Source: Halictus rubicundus
Taxonomy: Eukaryota > Arthropoda > Insecta > Hymenoptera > Halictidae
DNA: 64,000 nucleotides
NCBI RefSeq assembly: GCF_050948215.1
Contig: NC_135153.1
Location: 4,926,058-4,990,057, forward strand
Direction of reading: 5' to 3'
Shown here: one piece after another, positions 47,309-57,740 of the stretch
Layout of the letters: the number at the start of each line of letters is the position of its first letter
How positions within the stretch are numbered: the stretch's first letter is position 1
Position numbers and translations under genes: made by a program
The notes under the pieces: model-generated
Database searches by the model: none
What the model saw: the letters and a program-made list of their open reading frames with translations, nothing else
What the model was told of the DNA's origin: nothing

Positions 47309-47509
47309 TAGAATGCGGATTTTATGCATTTATGACAAAAATGGGTAATCACCATTTAAAGCAGTGGACATATTAAAAAAATTTAAGGATTTCAGCGTAT
47401 TGGTTTCAACTTATTAAAATAATTAAAAGAAGAAATAAATTTTTATTTCGCTCTTGCGTCTTGCAATCGATGCAAACATTTTTGATTTTGCATAAAGATC
47501 CGCAGTTTA
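47309..47509. mobile_element. hAT-like MITE family B, perfect 8-bp TSD
   Basis: TAGAATGCGGATTTTATGCA at left mirrors TGCATAAAGATCCGCAGTTTA at right. GTTATGAC is repeated exactly at 47301-47308 and 47510-47517. 201 bp, no coding. Confidence 0.93.
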
Positions 47510-47837
47510 GTTATGACATATCGTTGAATTTGTCTTTTTTTCTCTTTAAGGGTACATACATAGCAGAAACAGTTGTTAATAGAAAAAACATCCATGACCT
47601 TGAAAACTTGAAAAAATGCCCTTGCAAATCTTGAAAAATAATTTTTGTCAAGTATAACTAAGGTCCACACTTGTGCATACCCTGGGACAAGATAGCACAA
47701 ATTAAGATTTGCATGATTTTAATTTATTTTCATATTGTAAAGTTTCTGTACACTATTTCAGAATACGCTTAATAGCAGCTGCAAATAAAATCGAATTGTA
47801 TTTTACCAACCTGTTTAGTTTTATTTATAATTGATTA

Positions 47838-48014
47838 GTATACTGGAATACAAAAAACGGCTTATACAAACACAAAACAGCTAAGCAAGCAGCGTCTACC
47901 ATGGAAGAAATTATGAAAATTCCGGGATTCGGAGAGAAGGGAATAAAGTTAAAAGTTAAAAATATTCGATCAACATATTCTCAAGAAATGAAAGCAATTA
48001 AAGCGTCTAAATAA
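47838..48014 (+). pseudogene. MADF-domain fragment
   Basis: The frame reads VYWNTKNGLYKHKTAKQAAS, then TMEEIMKIPGFGEKGIKLKV, KNIRSTYSQEM, and stops after KAIKASK. MADF domains (Myb/SANT-like DNA-binding domains of insect regulators, also frequent in transposon-encoded proteins) carry the order LW...YK-x-K...A-x-EI...K-x-K-x-LR-x-TY-x-E, and the spacing here agrees. The conserved acidic/hydrophobic N-terminal helix is absent: an in-frame TGA lies two codons upstream. A stop also follows the domain, so no partner domain is attached. It could be a pseudogene or one exon of an unseen gene. I favour a transposon-derived relic. Confidence 0.65.
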
Positions 48015-48149
48015 TTGCGAATGCGGAAGTCATAGCAGCTAGGAGTTCAGTAAATCAGGCATGTTGCAGTTTCGGCTAAATGTAGTCCCGCTGTAACAAG
48101 ATTTTGAAACGAATTGGTTCATTATGGGATAGCTCGCTGCATTAATTTT

Positions 48150-48790
48150 GCTTACAAGGTGTATTGGTCGTTTCACGCGACCAAAGTGTCGCTCGTTACG
48201 CGCCCACTGGTCGCTGCAACGGGGCAAGAGAGGCGTTACGCGATTCTGTAAAGAGAGAGAGACGCGAGTTAGGGGAAGGATCGAGAGAGAGAGAGAGAAA
48301 GAGGCCAAGACCGACAGAGAGAAAGAGACGGCACCGGCGAGCGAATTATCTGGTATTTTCTTTTCAGCTTGCGGAGTCCGGAGCGGCTAAGCAAAGGTCA
48401 AAAGTTGAGCAATGCTCTCGTTATCGGTGCAAACACCGCCTTCGCATGTGCAGTGCGCCGGCGTTCGGCGCTGTCGTTGAGGAAAAGCTCGATCGCGAAT
48501 GTTCGCCTGCTCTCTTTTGTTTTTTATTTTCCCTCGATGATCCACCGTCTCGACGTGCTTATTCGGCGGCCGTTCCCGTTGCCGATGGTGATCGTTACAG
48601 TGTGCGCAAGCAGATTATCGGTTGTCACGATCGTGACATCGTGCAAAACGGTCCGCGCGGACCTTGCGATCTGCGCGTCGAACCGCAAGGCCGTGTCGAC
48701 CTGTCGCACGTTACGTTTCTTACTTTAACACCTCGACTGCCACGGTAGTCGTAAATACGTGGGTGCCGGAAGAATTCATCGATTTTTCCC
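48150..48790. other. GC-rich island, no assignable gene
   Basis: CpG-rich with GAGA tracts. Frames of 194 and 119 codons on + overlap each other and minus-strand frames, with no domain. Confidence 0.45.
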
Positions 48791-48957
48791 AAAATAATCT
48801 TCGTCGTGATACAGTAGAACAATGCTCGTTGCGGAATGTCACACTGTGAGGACGTTAGGAAAAATTAGAAATATTCTTGAATTCCTCGCAATTTATAAAA
48901 ATTATTGTATAATCTAATAATTATTGTGTAATATAGTATCTTATAATTGACGTAGGT

Positions 48958-49209
48958 CAGAGGTGTTCAGCGTGTGCCCGTACGGGCAGCGATTTTCTTG
49001 TCCGGGGCATACAGAGAATGGCGGGCACGAAGCCACGCCCCAGCGGGCGAAGCTGCGTGTATTTGTCACACGCATTGTCAGCAACGTGATCAGCTAAGGG
49101 CAAGGTACGGCCTACCACCATATTCCGATACTGGCAGAGAGAAAGGGTAACTTTCTCCCCTCTATTCGTACTCCCTCCCCTCATCTGGCGACACTGGCTG
49201 TGCCCACGG
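48958..49209. mobile_element. hAT-like dispersed element, second copy
   Basis: CAGAGGTGTTCAGCGTGTGC and CCGTACGGGCAGCGATTTTC, then ATTTGTCACACGCATTGTCA, match the 43.6-kb copy. Its right end is cut exactly where the next element's CAGAGTTGGG terminus begins. Confidence 0.6.
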
Positions 49210-49620
49210 CAGAGTTGGGTAAAACGTAATTTCAATTACAATTACCATTACTTACCAATTACTGTTGTTCGAAATTGCAGAAATAAAATTACAATTACAT
49301 GTAATTGTAATTGGTAATTGCAATTACATGATGAATCATTGTAATTGTAATTGGTAATTGCAATTACTTGATGCATCATTGTAATTGTAATTGTGATCCG
49401 CAATTAGAATTACTGGTTGAGTCAAAGTGCAATTACTAATTACAATTATATGTAATTGTGATCCGCAATTACAATTAATGGTTGAGGCAAAGTGCAATTA
49501 CCAATTACAATTATATGTAATTGTAATTTTATTTCTGCAATTTCAAGTAATTTTAATGCAATTCCAGGTAATTGCAATTGGTAGTTGCAATTACTTAACG
49601 CCAAAATGGCACCAAAAAAA
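49210..49620. mobile_element. hAT-like element, CAGAGTTGGG end, AATTAC-rich body
   Basis: It starts CAGAGTTGGGTAAAACGTAA, like the 61609 copy (CAGAGTTGGGCAGTAATCGA). The body is built of imperfect GTAATTGTAATTGGTAATTG units, including a 40-bp tandem repeat ending CATGATGAATCATT or CTTGATGCATCATT at about 49300-49380. The right terminus is not clear. Confidence 0.6.
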
Positions 49621-49829
49621 AGTAATTAGATACCTACTCAATGGAAATGGCTAAAAAAAACAAACGAGAACATATGTTAGGAAATGTTTATTGTTTATTA
49701 AAAAAATAAATATTATATAATAATAAAATAATTTAATATTTATATTTACATTTTAATATTTATATTATTACATAATATTATATTATTTATTATTTTTATT
49801 TTCTGTAAGACAACATGTATTAGTCATTC

Positions 49830-49855
49830 TTAAGGCTCGGTAGGTTTAGTATTAA
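49830..49855 (-). mobile_element. Solo TTAA element end
   Basis: On the minus strand TTAATACTAAACCTACCGAG matches the 5.2-, 24.9- and 63.8-kb ends. Confidence 0.55.
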
Positions 49856-50416
49856 CGGTACACGGGTTCATACAAATGTGTCGAAACGATTGTTCGCCGT
49901 TGCATCTCGTTTGGCTTTTTATTGTTTCATTGTATCAGTTTATGAGGAAATACATTGCCACTGTAACGTCTATATTTCATTACAACAGATTACCGTATCG
50001 TCGTAATAACGGAATAATATTTACAAAGAATCGCTGTTTTACTCTGGATACACTTTAATTAGCGTCCATTATGATCGCTCTATCGATTTTACAGGAATAA
50101 GGAAGTGTTCGGTTCGCTGCAACGAACCGCTCAACTATCACAGAACTTCTAATCTGTCGTAGTAGTACAACATACATTGGCCACATGTCGCGATTTCGGT
50201 GTAAACAAGTGTATCGGACAAAGTTGCACAACTTGTTGCACGATAAATCACAAGATGCCGTTATGTCATAGCACTTTTAACGAATTTTTTTTTTTAAATA
50301 GTATTTAGGTGAGGATGTTTATTACGTTTATTTGCTTGTCATCGTTTTCTGAGTCGTCGTTCGAATTCTCACGAGTGAACTGCGGAACTTGTAACGAAAA
50401 AGAAATTTTTAATATA

Positions 50417-50470
50417 TTAGGGGTGTCCATAAGTAATCAATTATTTGCAAAGAATTTGTTTTTAAGATCT
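50417..50470 (+). mobile_element. Solo left end of the 7.2-kb mariner family
   Basis: TA followed by TTAGGGGTGTCCATAAGTAA and TCAATTATTTGCAAAGAATT matches 7157-7205 with only a few differences. Transposase and the right end are absent, so it is a truncated copy or a deletion derivative. Confidence 0.85.
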
Positions 50471-50596
50471 AAATCTTTAACTCTAGAGTCATTCGGTCGG
50501 CAGAATTTATTTACCCTGCTTTTGTGTCTAGCATTTATAGACCCTCAGCGTCTTACCTGCATAGTATAATCTGACCATAGAGGGGAATTATTTTTG

Positions 50597-50665
50597 ACTT
50601 TTTAGTCCGTCTTAAAAACGTGGTATATTTAAAATTTCTGTTTATTTAAGTAATTATTTTCTGGT
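50597..50665 (+). mobile_element. Right-end fragment of the 39.6-kb foldback element
   Basis: CTTTTTAGTCCGTCTTAAAA, ACGTGGTATATTTAAAATTT and TAAGTAATTATT match 39926-39990. Confidence 0.75.
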
Positions 50666-51188
50666 TTTTAGTCTTGTGTGTGTGTTGTCATCCAGTTCTG
50701 AGCTAAAAGTACCGAACAGAAAAACAGACAGACAAGAAAGCGAGCTAATAAAAACATGGTAAAATGGGTAGGTACGTAGGTGAATGTGACTTTAGGCGAG
50801 AGTTTTTCGGTAACTTACGAAATAAACAAGAAAGGTAAAATGTATTATATTAAGCGAAGCTAAAGGAGGCAAGCGGCGCGATTAAATAATTGAACACACA
50901 AAAAGTAATAGAACATTAATGAAAACGTGTCCGTACCGAACAAAATAACGGTACAACTATATCAAATGAAATGTAATATTATTATGTATCATACAAAAGA
51001 AAGCATTACGAAAGAAACGATATTAATCGTTAAATAATTAAGTAATAGCAAATAGATAATCCGTATAAAAATGGTTATTATACCTAAATAACCTATATAA
51101 CCGTTTCCTTCATAATGGATAACCTATGAACAATAATGCCATATATTTTTTCCCCTTATTTGTGATTTTGAACCGCCGTGCAGTGGTG
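50666..51188. other. AT-rich interval, no gene seen
   Basis: No open frame or repeat that I can support. Confidence 0.55.
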
Positions 51189-51430
51189 CGGCGCACAGTG
51201 GGGCAGAACCACAAAAAGCTGAAGAGAATAGATGAAACTTTTCGAACATGTATAATTGATACAGATCTACAAAATGTTACTTTTAAATGTTCAACATAAG
51301 CCCACATCAAAAAGTTTTAAACAATAACTTTCAGTATTTTCTCTGACCGACCAATTGCAATTGCAATTTTCTCAAAATTCCTTCCTCACGACGCGTGGTA
51401 AACTAATTGTTCCAACTTCTCGAAAAAAAT
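51189..51430 (+). repeat. Dispersed repeat, partner inverted at 63820-64000
   Basis: It begins GGCGCACAGTGGGGCAGAAC, also seen at 63059 as GGCGCACAGTGGGCCAGAAT. The interior (AACATAAGCCCACATCAAAA, CAATTGCAATTGCAATTTTC) matches the reverse complement of 63820-64000. The terminus looks like a transposon end; no TIR pair was confirmed. Confidence 0.65.
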
Positions 51431-51954
51431 CCAAACGGTTGTGGTCGAATATTGAAAACGTTATCATCCTTTTAAAAGTGTCCGAATATACGAGAAAGTT
51501 GACATTTTAGCGAAACGTCAAAAAACTCGAAATTTAGAAAATTAATGTTGTAACCTGAAGAAAGAGCAGATTAGATATAAAAAAAATTATTCGAGAAGTT
51601 CCGCATTAATGCCTATTATTTTCGGAGTTTTCGTAAAGTTTTTGAAGAAACGTCTAGCCGTGCTACCATCATTTGTGGAACCACTTCCTCCTGCTTTCAC
51701 CGTACGTTGTTACAAAGATTTTAAAAAATTGTGACAGGCAGATTAGCAGATATTTGCAGCTGATTTTTGTCAGAATCCCTTCTATATAGTTTGAACTTAA
51801 TGCAATAAAAATGTCAAGATGTGATCTTTTGAGACTTTCTAGTTCTGCTCTATTAAAGTGAACTAACCGGCATAGGAAACTGGTGCTTAAAAAATCTCCA
51901 AAAATGATTGTAAAGGACTTTATTAACCAACTTTGCGAACATTAATTTAAATAT

Positions 51955-52221
51955 TTAATATAGAATATCGTGCGTAGAAGCTTAAAGATTCATATTTATT
52001 GCTCTGACATAATTTTCTTTAGAACAAATATAAACGTACGATTTCGCCGTATTACGGTTCGGAGTTTTCGCGTATTGATTTCGATACTTATATCACTATT
52101 AAATGAATTATTATGGGTATAATTAGTCTCGGTAAACATTCCGAAAGAAGAATATATGAATGTTATATCTATTTTCCGACATGACTTTTTTTCCACCGCC
52201 TAAAATGGCCATTCGCGACAC
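51955..52221 (-). repeat. Dispersed repeat, inverted partner of 20118-20342
   Basis: See the partner at 20.1 kb. This copy carries about 33 extra bases (around 52039-52073) between the TCGAAATCAATAC and GTTTATATTTG blocks. It ends immediately before the GC-rich region upstream of the LRR gene. Confidence 0.85.
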
Positions 52222-53296
52222 TTGTGCGGCTTGGCGTGGTCCGCGTGCTGGTTCCACGGACCGAAGCTTCCGGCTGGCTGTCTAACGAGAGATAAACGGA
52301 TCACCGATAAAAAGAGGCATCCATGTAGGATGGATAACGCGCGAGGGAACGGGCAAAAGAAGAGAGGCACCAGTTACGCACATAATGTACGAGTCCTGAG
52401 GAGGAGCTGGAGGAGTCCCTTCCGGAGGCGCGGCGCCGCGCCGCGCCACGGCACGACGTTGTGACTATAAGTAAGTCTCGCGCGGCGCGCCGCGGTTTAA
52501 TGCCGCTGCCGCGTTCGTGGCGCCAAGAGGAGGGCCCATTGGCGACGATAAGCCTCCTTCGTGTCCGGCACGAACGGCAGAAAAAGAAGCCGAGGAAAGA
52601 AAGACAGAGTGTGAGAGAGAGAGATAGGAACACGGAGATAGACGCACAGCAGCCAGCTTTCACCCGCGTTTCACCAGTGGGCATACGTATGTACACATAT
52701 ATACCCCGTTCGGGGTGTGGATCGCGACAGTGTAGATAATACGTAGCTGTCAGTCGTGTCCGTCCAGTGTCAGTCTAGAGTTAGTTAGTGAACGGTGAAC
52801 GTGTGGACGAGTGCGACTAGAGCCGGGGGAATCGGGATCGGAGTTTCAACCCTCTGTCGTAGCCCCTCTATCCGTCACCCTCGCCTCGCCTTTGCTATTT
52901 ATCTTTGTTTTGTTCTACGTTGCACAGTGAGACACTTTCTCGGGTTTTTTCTTTTCTTTTTTTTTTTGTTTTGTTTCATTATATCGATTTTACATACAGT
53001 ATTATTACATCGGTTGCCAGTGTCGAGAACGAAAGGGGTAAAAGACGATACGTCCTGACGACGGTGTGTTCGACTGGACCGCGCGAGCGACGGACCGACC
53101 GGTAGCCGAGGTGGCAAGTGTCAGTGATCGAGAGACCGTAATCAGCGAAGAGGTGGTTCGTTTCCCTCGATCGTAGGGGGTGCGCATGGTCCGTGCGGCC
53201 TGCACCGAGATCAGGCCAGTTGACCAGCGCGGACCTTTCTACTGGCGGTTTGGATGGTGATCGTCGCGGTACTGTTTCCACGCTCCTAGAACGACC
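52222..53296 (+). promoter_or_regulatory. Putative promoter and 5' UTR of the LRR gene
   Basis: The composition shifts sharply to CpG-rich after the repeat at 52221. Two TCAGT initiator-like motifs occur at about 52750 (GTCAGTCGTG) and 52770 (GTCAGTCTAG). A TATA-like CATATATACC at 52698-52707 is farther from these than the usual 30 bp, so a single start site cannot be fixed. Two upstream ORFs precede the main ATG: 53186-53260 (24 codons) and 53254-53289 (11 codons), the first overlapping the second. Such uORFs usually lower translation of the main frame. Transcription start and any 5' splice are inferred, not seen. Confidence 0.5.
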
Positions 53297-53676
53297 ATGT
53301 CCGGGCTGTTTTACACGCTTCTTGGGCTGGCGGCCAGCACGAGCCTCCATTGCGCTGTACGACGCGAGATAAGCCCGTGCACCTGCCGACAGGAAGGGTT
53401 CTCCAGCCCCGCTATCAACCCGGCAGCGGCCGCAGCAGCCGCTGTCAACACCGCTAACAATGCCGGCCACCACGGCCACGGGGAAAGGATCGAGGTGGTG
53501 TGCGAGCGCATGGACTCGTTCGAACAGCTAGCCGGCGCACTTAGGGGCAAATTCACCGCGGAGCAACAGATCACGCTGAGGGTGTCGCACTCGAACCTGC
53601 GGGACATATCCCGGCACGACTTCAAGGAGCTGCGGATGTCCATCACCAAGCTCGAGCTGAACCACGATCATCTCGG
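53297..53676 (+). CDS. Secreted or membrane leucine-rich-repeat protein, first coding exon (partial)
   Basis: The ATG lies in a fair context (CGACCATGTCC) and opens 126 codons that end at CTCGG|GTGAGT, a strong splice donor in phase 2. Residues 4-18 (LFYTLLGLAASTSLH) look like a signal-peptide core. Cys19, Cys28, Cys30 and Cys69 form an LRRNT-like cap (SPCTC ... EVVC). Residues 36-62 between them are low-complexity, with seven or more Ala and a HHGHG run. From about residue 92, ITLRVSHSNLRDISRHDFKE and ITKLELNHDHLG follow the LxxLxLxxN leucine-rich-repeat pattern. Such proteins act at the cell surface in adhesion, guidance or receptor complexes. I do not recognise the specific orthologue. No following exon is visible to 64000. 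The opposite strand is also open for 112 codons, but only this frame has coherent domains and a splice signal. Confidence 0.85.
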
Positions 53677-55602
53677 GTGAGTGCACCTCTTTTATAGTCT
53701 TCTATAGACGTCTAAGTCTTCTATAGAGCTCTAAGTCTTCTATAGACATCGTATACACTACCGCGCAAACGTATCCGGACACTCCGCTATGGATACGTCG
53801 ATGAATCTCGTATTTCATTTTAGTGTAGCATTGGTGAGTTCCACATGCGGAATTTTTAATTCAAAACGTCAGATATTTCATAAGAAACTGATGAAAATCG
53901 ATTTTAGTCACTATTTTAGGCACTAAAATCACTTTTATGCAATGCTACATATTTCGCAAGTGTCCGGATACTTTGAGCGGTAGTGTACATTAATTTCTTC
54001 TTTTTTATTCGGTGGATAGCATAAATCAAATTTCTTCTCGTTGCATCGTTTCACGCCGTTTTCGTTTTTCTGTTTCGGTTGGTGAAACTACAATGTTGTT
54101 GCTCCGCAAGAATTTATTTAGAAAAATGTGTGCATCTTCTGGACGAAATTGATGGGACAAAATGATAGGACTCGTGTTTAGGAAATCGAACGTGCAAAAA
54201 GAATTTACCGGTTTTGTTTAACAGTCGATATTTTGTAGGGCCTCCTCTGTTTTTTTTCACGAAAATTACACATTCTGGGAAAGATTTGTATCACTATTAT
54301 TATTGTTTATTTATTGCTTTAAAACGTATACAATGCAAACTATACAATATACGTTTTAATTTCCTATCTTAATTGGTGCCATTCATGTGCATTGTTTTAA
54401 TTAGTCAAGAGTTAAAAATTTTCGGCTCTTGGCATACACTGCTCTCGCGAGGTGTTTTCAATAACGTTAAAACCCGGAGTTAAAGTCCAGAATTTTGAAA
54501 TTGTCGGTTGTAAAAAAATATGTTGACTGCGTGAACGGAGGAGTTGTCACGTTGAAATATGAAATTAGTAGCAACAATTCTTGTGGCATGTTTATTCATT
54601 TGCTCATTAATATGGCCTAAATATTTCTGACTATTCATTTAATATTTTTAATATACAATTATTGAGATTGTAAAGATACATCCATGAGAAATTATTCAAT
54701 AAATTTATTACTTTGAGTGTATATTATTAAGAAAATTACTAAAAATTTGGAGAGACGCATTCTTGTTATTTTGATAAAGTAATATAAAATAGTCACTTTA
54801 GTGCTTCGTAAAACTGGTGTTACTATCTGTCCCATTTGAAGACGACTTACTAATTGAGTTTCTTTCCATAAATCATGTTAATTGTATTTAAATCCGTCTG
54901 GCTCGTCCATATTAAAATTTGTTGCATCGGTAAAATATTATTTCTCGCCACTTTCTCTTAAGCTGAATATGTTTCTCTGCGAATAGCAATCGAACACTTC
55001 TGTGCTGTACCGTTAAGTGCATACACTTCCGTAAAACTCGTACATTTTTTTTAACATCAACATCTTCTCGAATTGCCAAAGTTGCTTAGCGGACATTTTC
55101 GAATCTAGGCTTCAAATTGCACGTTGTTGACGTAATGTTAACGCAGCAGAACAATCATAACTCTTTCTCCTCTTTTTGTCAAAATTATTTTAATTTTTAA
55201 CAAGGCGCAAGAATTAAATAAAAATTTCTTTCTTCTTTTAATCATTTTATTAAGCTGAAGGTAACACGTTGATGTTCTTAAAGTTTTTAAATATGTCCAC
55301 TGCTCCTCATGTGGTTTAAAGCAATAAATAAATAATAATAATGCTTACTGCTCTAAATGGTGCGTACCCATTTTTGTTATAAATGCATAAACTTTACCGA
55401 TTATTTTTCTACTTCGATTTAAGACCAGCAATTTGAACGGTAGAAAAGTTTTCCTGAGACGATTCTAGAGCGGTTTTCATTTCAGTCGCACTTAATGTTT
55501 TCCCACGACCCATTTTATGCACTGAACAAACTGAACTGTTTATATTAAATACTATTTAGCGGAGATTTCTCACAACATGTGATATAAACATTTAGAAAAA
55601 TA
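53677..55602 (+). other. Start of the LRR gene's first intron
   Basis: AT-rich, with no credible exon. A short imperfect repeat of GTCTTCTATAGA occurs at 53696-53748. An inverted pair, CCGCGCAAACGTATCCGGAC at about 53761 and GTGTCCGGATACTTTGAGCG at about 53959, with TGTAGCATT/AATGCTACA inside, marks a small hairpin element of about 230 bp (53757-53987). Confidence 0.6.
53757..53987. mobile_element. Small TIR element in the LRR intron
   Basis: TACACTACCGCGCAAACGTA at left is mirrored by TTTGAGCGGTAGTGTA at right, with GTATCCGGACAC and GTGTCCGGATAC also mirrored. TA lies at both ends and the interior is non-coding. It fits a Tc1/mariner-type MITE. Confidence 0.8.
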
Positions 55603-55785
55603 TTAGGTTGTAACGAAAGTTCGTAGCGTTTTTAAATTAAAATTCAAAGATAACATGAAGATGTTTATTCATAGATTTCAAATTTTCCATTCTGTTCTAC
55701 TACTATTTGACATTTTGGAGGTAACTATATCATATTACTGAATCAATTTATGAATAAATATCTTAATTTCATCTCTGAATTTTAA

Positions 55786-56068
55786 CCCTTAGCACTCGAA
55801 TGGTGCTTCTAAGGCACCACTAAAAATTGCTGTATCATTATTCAAAATATTTTTTACATTATTAAATTTGTTTGTATTTAATAAATCACTAAGCTCTCTC
55901 TCTCTCTTATTAGTGGTAAGCGATTGTGCGAGGTAAAGGAGATGTGTTGTAATAGGAATTGTAACCCTGAGGGGAACAATAAATGAATACTACTAATAAA
56001 TCACTAAACATTTCGGTATTGTACGAGTTGTTTCATTTTGGAGTTAAAATAGCTTCGAGTACGAAGGG
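55786..56068 (+). mobile_element. TTAA MITE nested in family H
   Basis: TTAA is duplicated at 55782-55785 and 56069-56072. The ends CCCTTAGCACTCGAATGG and, on the other strand, CCCTTCGTACTCGAAGCTAT match the 9.9-kb copy. The family H copy at 24.5 kb has a single TTAA at the same point. A further insertion lies at 55893-56007. Confidence 0.93.
55879..56007 (+). mobile_element. Short insert with 14-bp target duplication, non-LTR-like
   Basis: TAATAAATCACTAA is repeated exactly at 55879-55892 and 55994-56007. The 101 bp between starts with a CT run and ends AACAATAAATGAATACTAC, an A-rich tail. The related MITE at 39.5 kb reads straight through one version of this 14-mer. A long duplication plus A-rich tail suggests target-primed reverse transcription of a 5'-truncated LINE or a SINE. 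Confidence 0.75.
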
Positions 56069-56344
56069 TTAATTTAAAACCACTACGAACATTCGTTCCA
56101 ATACTATGCGTGTCCTATCATTTTATCCTGATTGAGGATTGCAACGTTTACGTCTTCCTTCATAACATTTCTTAGAAACGGATACTGCGCATAATCTTCC
56201 GTATAGATATTTACGTGTACAATATAATTGATTTGCTAAGTGTGCATTTCCTGTCGATATAACATGAAAACATAAAGCCACATAGAGTGTCCAATCTTTT
56301 TGTCTCTGGCTGTAGCACCGATGATGTAGCTACCGTGCTCGGTA

Positions 56345-56529
56345 CACTGTTTTCTCGATATATGTCCACGCCACGAGTCTACTCAGGGACATATATCAGC
56401 TAAAAGATCAAAATATGTTTACACTCCAGATCGACCGTGACCACACGAGCTTTGGGGTCCCTCACGGGGTATACCACGCGTGGGACTTTTATCAACTAGA
56501 TATTTGGGACATATATCGAGAAAAGACTG
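56345..56529. mobile_element. MITE family A, copy 3
   Basis: CACTGTTTTCTCGATATATG at left mirrors CATATATCGAGAAAAGACTG at right, TA on both sides. The interior carries GGGGTATACCACGCGTGGGA and CTTTTATCAACTAG, shared with the other copies. Confidence 0.9.
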
Positions 56530-56615
56530 TACTTCGATCTCTTTGACCCTTTGCGGTGCGACGAACTGCTCTTTCACTTTTATTTTAAAACTTGCTCCGA
56601 TATCGTATAATTCAA

Positions 56616-56740
56616 TTAGGGTAAGGGACCCAATTACTGTGCCTATATTAACTATACTCTAGAGTATTAACCGATTTTAATGAAAACACTTCCTAATGTA
56701 ATAATATATTCAATATAATATAATCAATATCTTAATATAA
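56616..56740. mobile_element. MITE family D, left part
   Basis: TTAGGGTAAGGGACCCAATT, ACTGTGCCTATATTAACTAT and GATTTTAATGAAAACA match 44093 and 57741. The right end is missing where the next MITE begins. Confidence 0.7.
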
Positions 56741-56924
56741 TTAGGTTGTCTCAAAAGTTTTTCTCGCAATGTTCATGTTTACTATTATAAAATAACACTA
56801 GCATAAGCAAAACACGAACACGAGTTCGTTTAAACTTTATCTTATTTACCCATGCCATTTGTCTTTTTACGATTTGCATTGAATGTATTAAGTAAAAACA
56901 AAATGAACTCTTCGGACAACCTAA
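56741..56924. mobile_element. MITE, TIR TTAGGTTGTC(T/C)
   Basis: TTAGGTTGTCTCAAAAGTTT at left mirrors AACTCTTCGGACAACCTAA at right. It is non-coding, 184 bp. The termini resemble those of mariner-type elements. Confidence 0.75.
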
Positions 56925-56933
56925 TGGAACAGC

Positions 56934-57090
56934 TGAGACTGCGGATCTTCGTGCAACATAAAAATTGTTTATTGCAAAACGTGAAAAACAAGTTTATTTC
57001 TCTCTTCACTGGTTTTATTAAGTCGTAACAAATGCATTTGTACTCTTAAATATTTTCAATCTTTCCAATGCTTGAAATCACGCTCACCCA
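56934..57090. mobile_element. hAT-like MITE family B, truncated
   Basis: GAGACTGCGGATCTTCGTGC and AACATAAAAATTGT mark the left end. The right TIR is not found before a TTAATCC motif at about 57094. Confidence 0.6.
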
Positions 57091-57439
57091 TTCTTAATCC
57101 TCCGTATGCTATGCCGGAGTCATTCGTGACCCGTAGCGGTGGGGGTAAGCTGTATATGCACAATTTTATTCCGATATAAAACGACGCTTTATATTTCGAA
57201 ATAAGAAAATCTCTATCCCCTCTTCTTCGTCTTCATCCGAAATACGACGATAGCCGGTCCCGAACCATCGCCTTATATCGAAAGAAAACTGTAGTGAAAT
57301 ATCGGCGTGAGTCGGAAATGACTCCGGTTAGGCCTGGAACTCGCAGGAGTAATATGAAATGCATAAAATACACCAGTGTAGGTGTTACGCACCACGAAAT
57401 TGTCACATTATTGACTGCACTGTAATTCAGTATAATAAG

Positions 57440-57615
57440 TAGACTGCGGATCTTATGCATTTATGGAAAAAAATGGTTGGGAGTAATTTGAAACTCTAAA
57501 AAGATTAAAAGAATTTGAGAATATGGACTCACTGTTTACAACTTAATAAGACTACAAAACAGAGATATAAACTTCTATTTTGCAACCAATTTTTATTTCG
57601 CATAAAAATCGTGTG
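57440..57615. mobile_element. hAT-like MITE family B, 57.4-kb copy
   Basis: TAGACTGCGGATCTTATGCA at left. At right TTTTTATTTCGCATAAAAAT is preserved but the last bases (CGTGTGAAAG) are diverged. The interior matches the split copy at 37.3 kb and shows the latter's unoccupied site. Confidence 0.8.
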
Positions 57616-57740
57616 AAAGTCAATGTCGAGTCTGACTTGACATATGATCAGAAAGAGTTAAGAGGTATTCTAACTTTCAAAAAATAAATTTTTTTATTTC
57701 GTTTTAATGTTTCTGGACATGTGTGAGAATTACTATGCGC

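Larger units (their letters stand above)
55603..56101. mobile_element. TA-flanked MITE family H, carrying nested inserts
   Basis: The left end TTAGGTTGTAACGAAAGTTC and the right end (other strand) TTGGAACGAATGTTCGTAGT match the family H ends at 24500-24825, with TA flanks. The shared interior TGAATAAATATCTTAATTTC runs up to CTGAATTTTAA, then the TTAA MITE intervenes, then TTTAAAACCACTACGAAC resumes. Confidence 0.9.

Noticed and set aside
48164..48748. 194-codon + ORF
   Set aside because: It runs through GAGA repeats in a GC island; two overlapping + frames and minus frames are equally open. No recognisable domain.
52698..52707. CATATATACC as the TATA box of the LRR gene
   Set aside because: It lies about 45-70 bp from the TCAGT initiator-like motifs rather than about 30 bp, so I do not call a specific core promoter.
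53311..53649. 112-codon minus-strand ORF opposite the LRR exon
   Set aside because: It is the antisense shadow of the LRR exon; the + frame has the LRRNT/LRR pattern and the splice donor.
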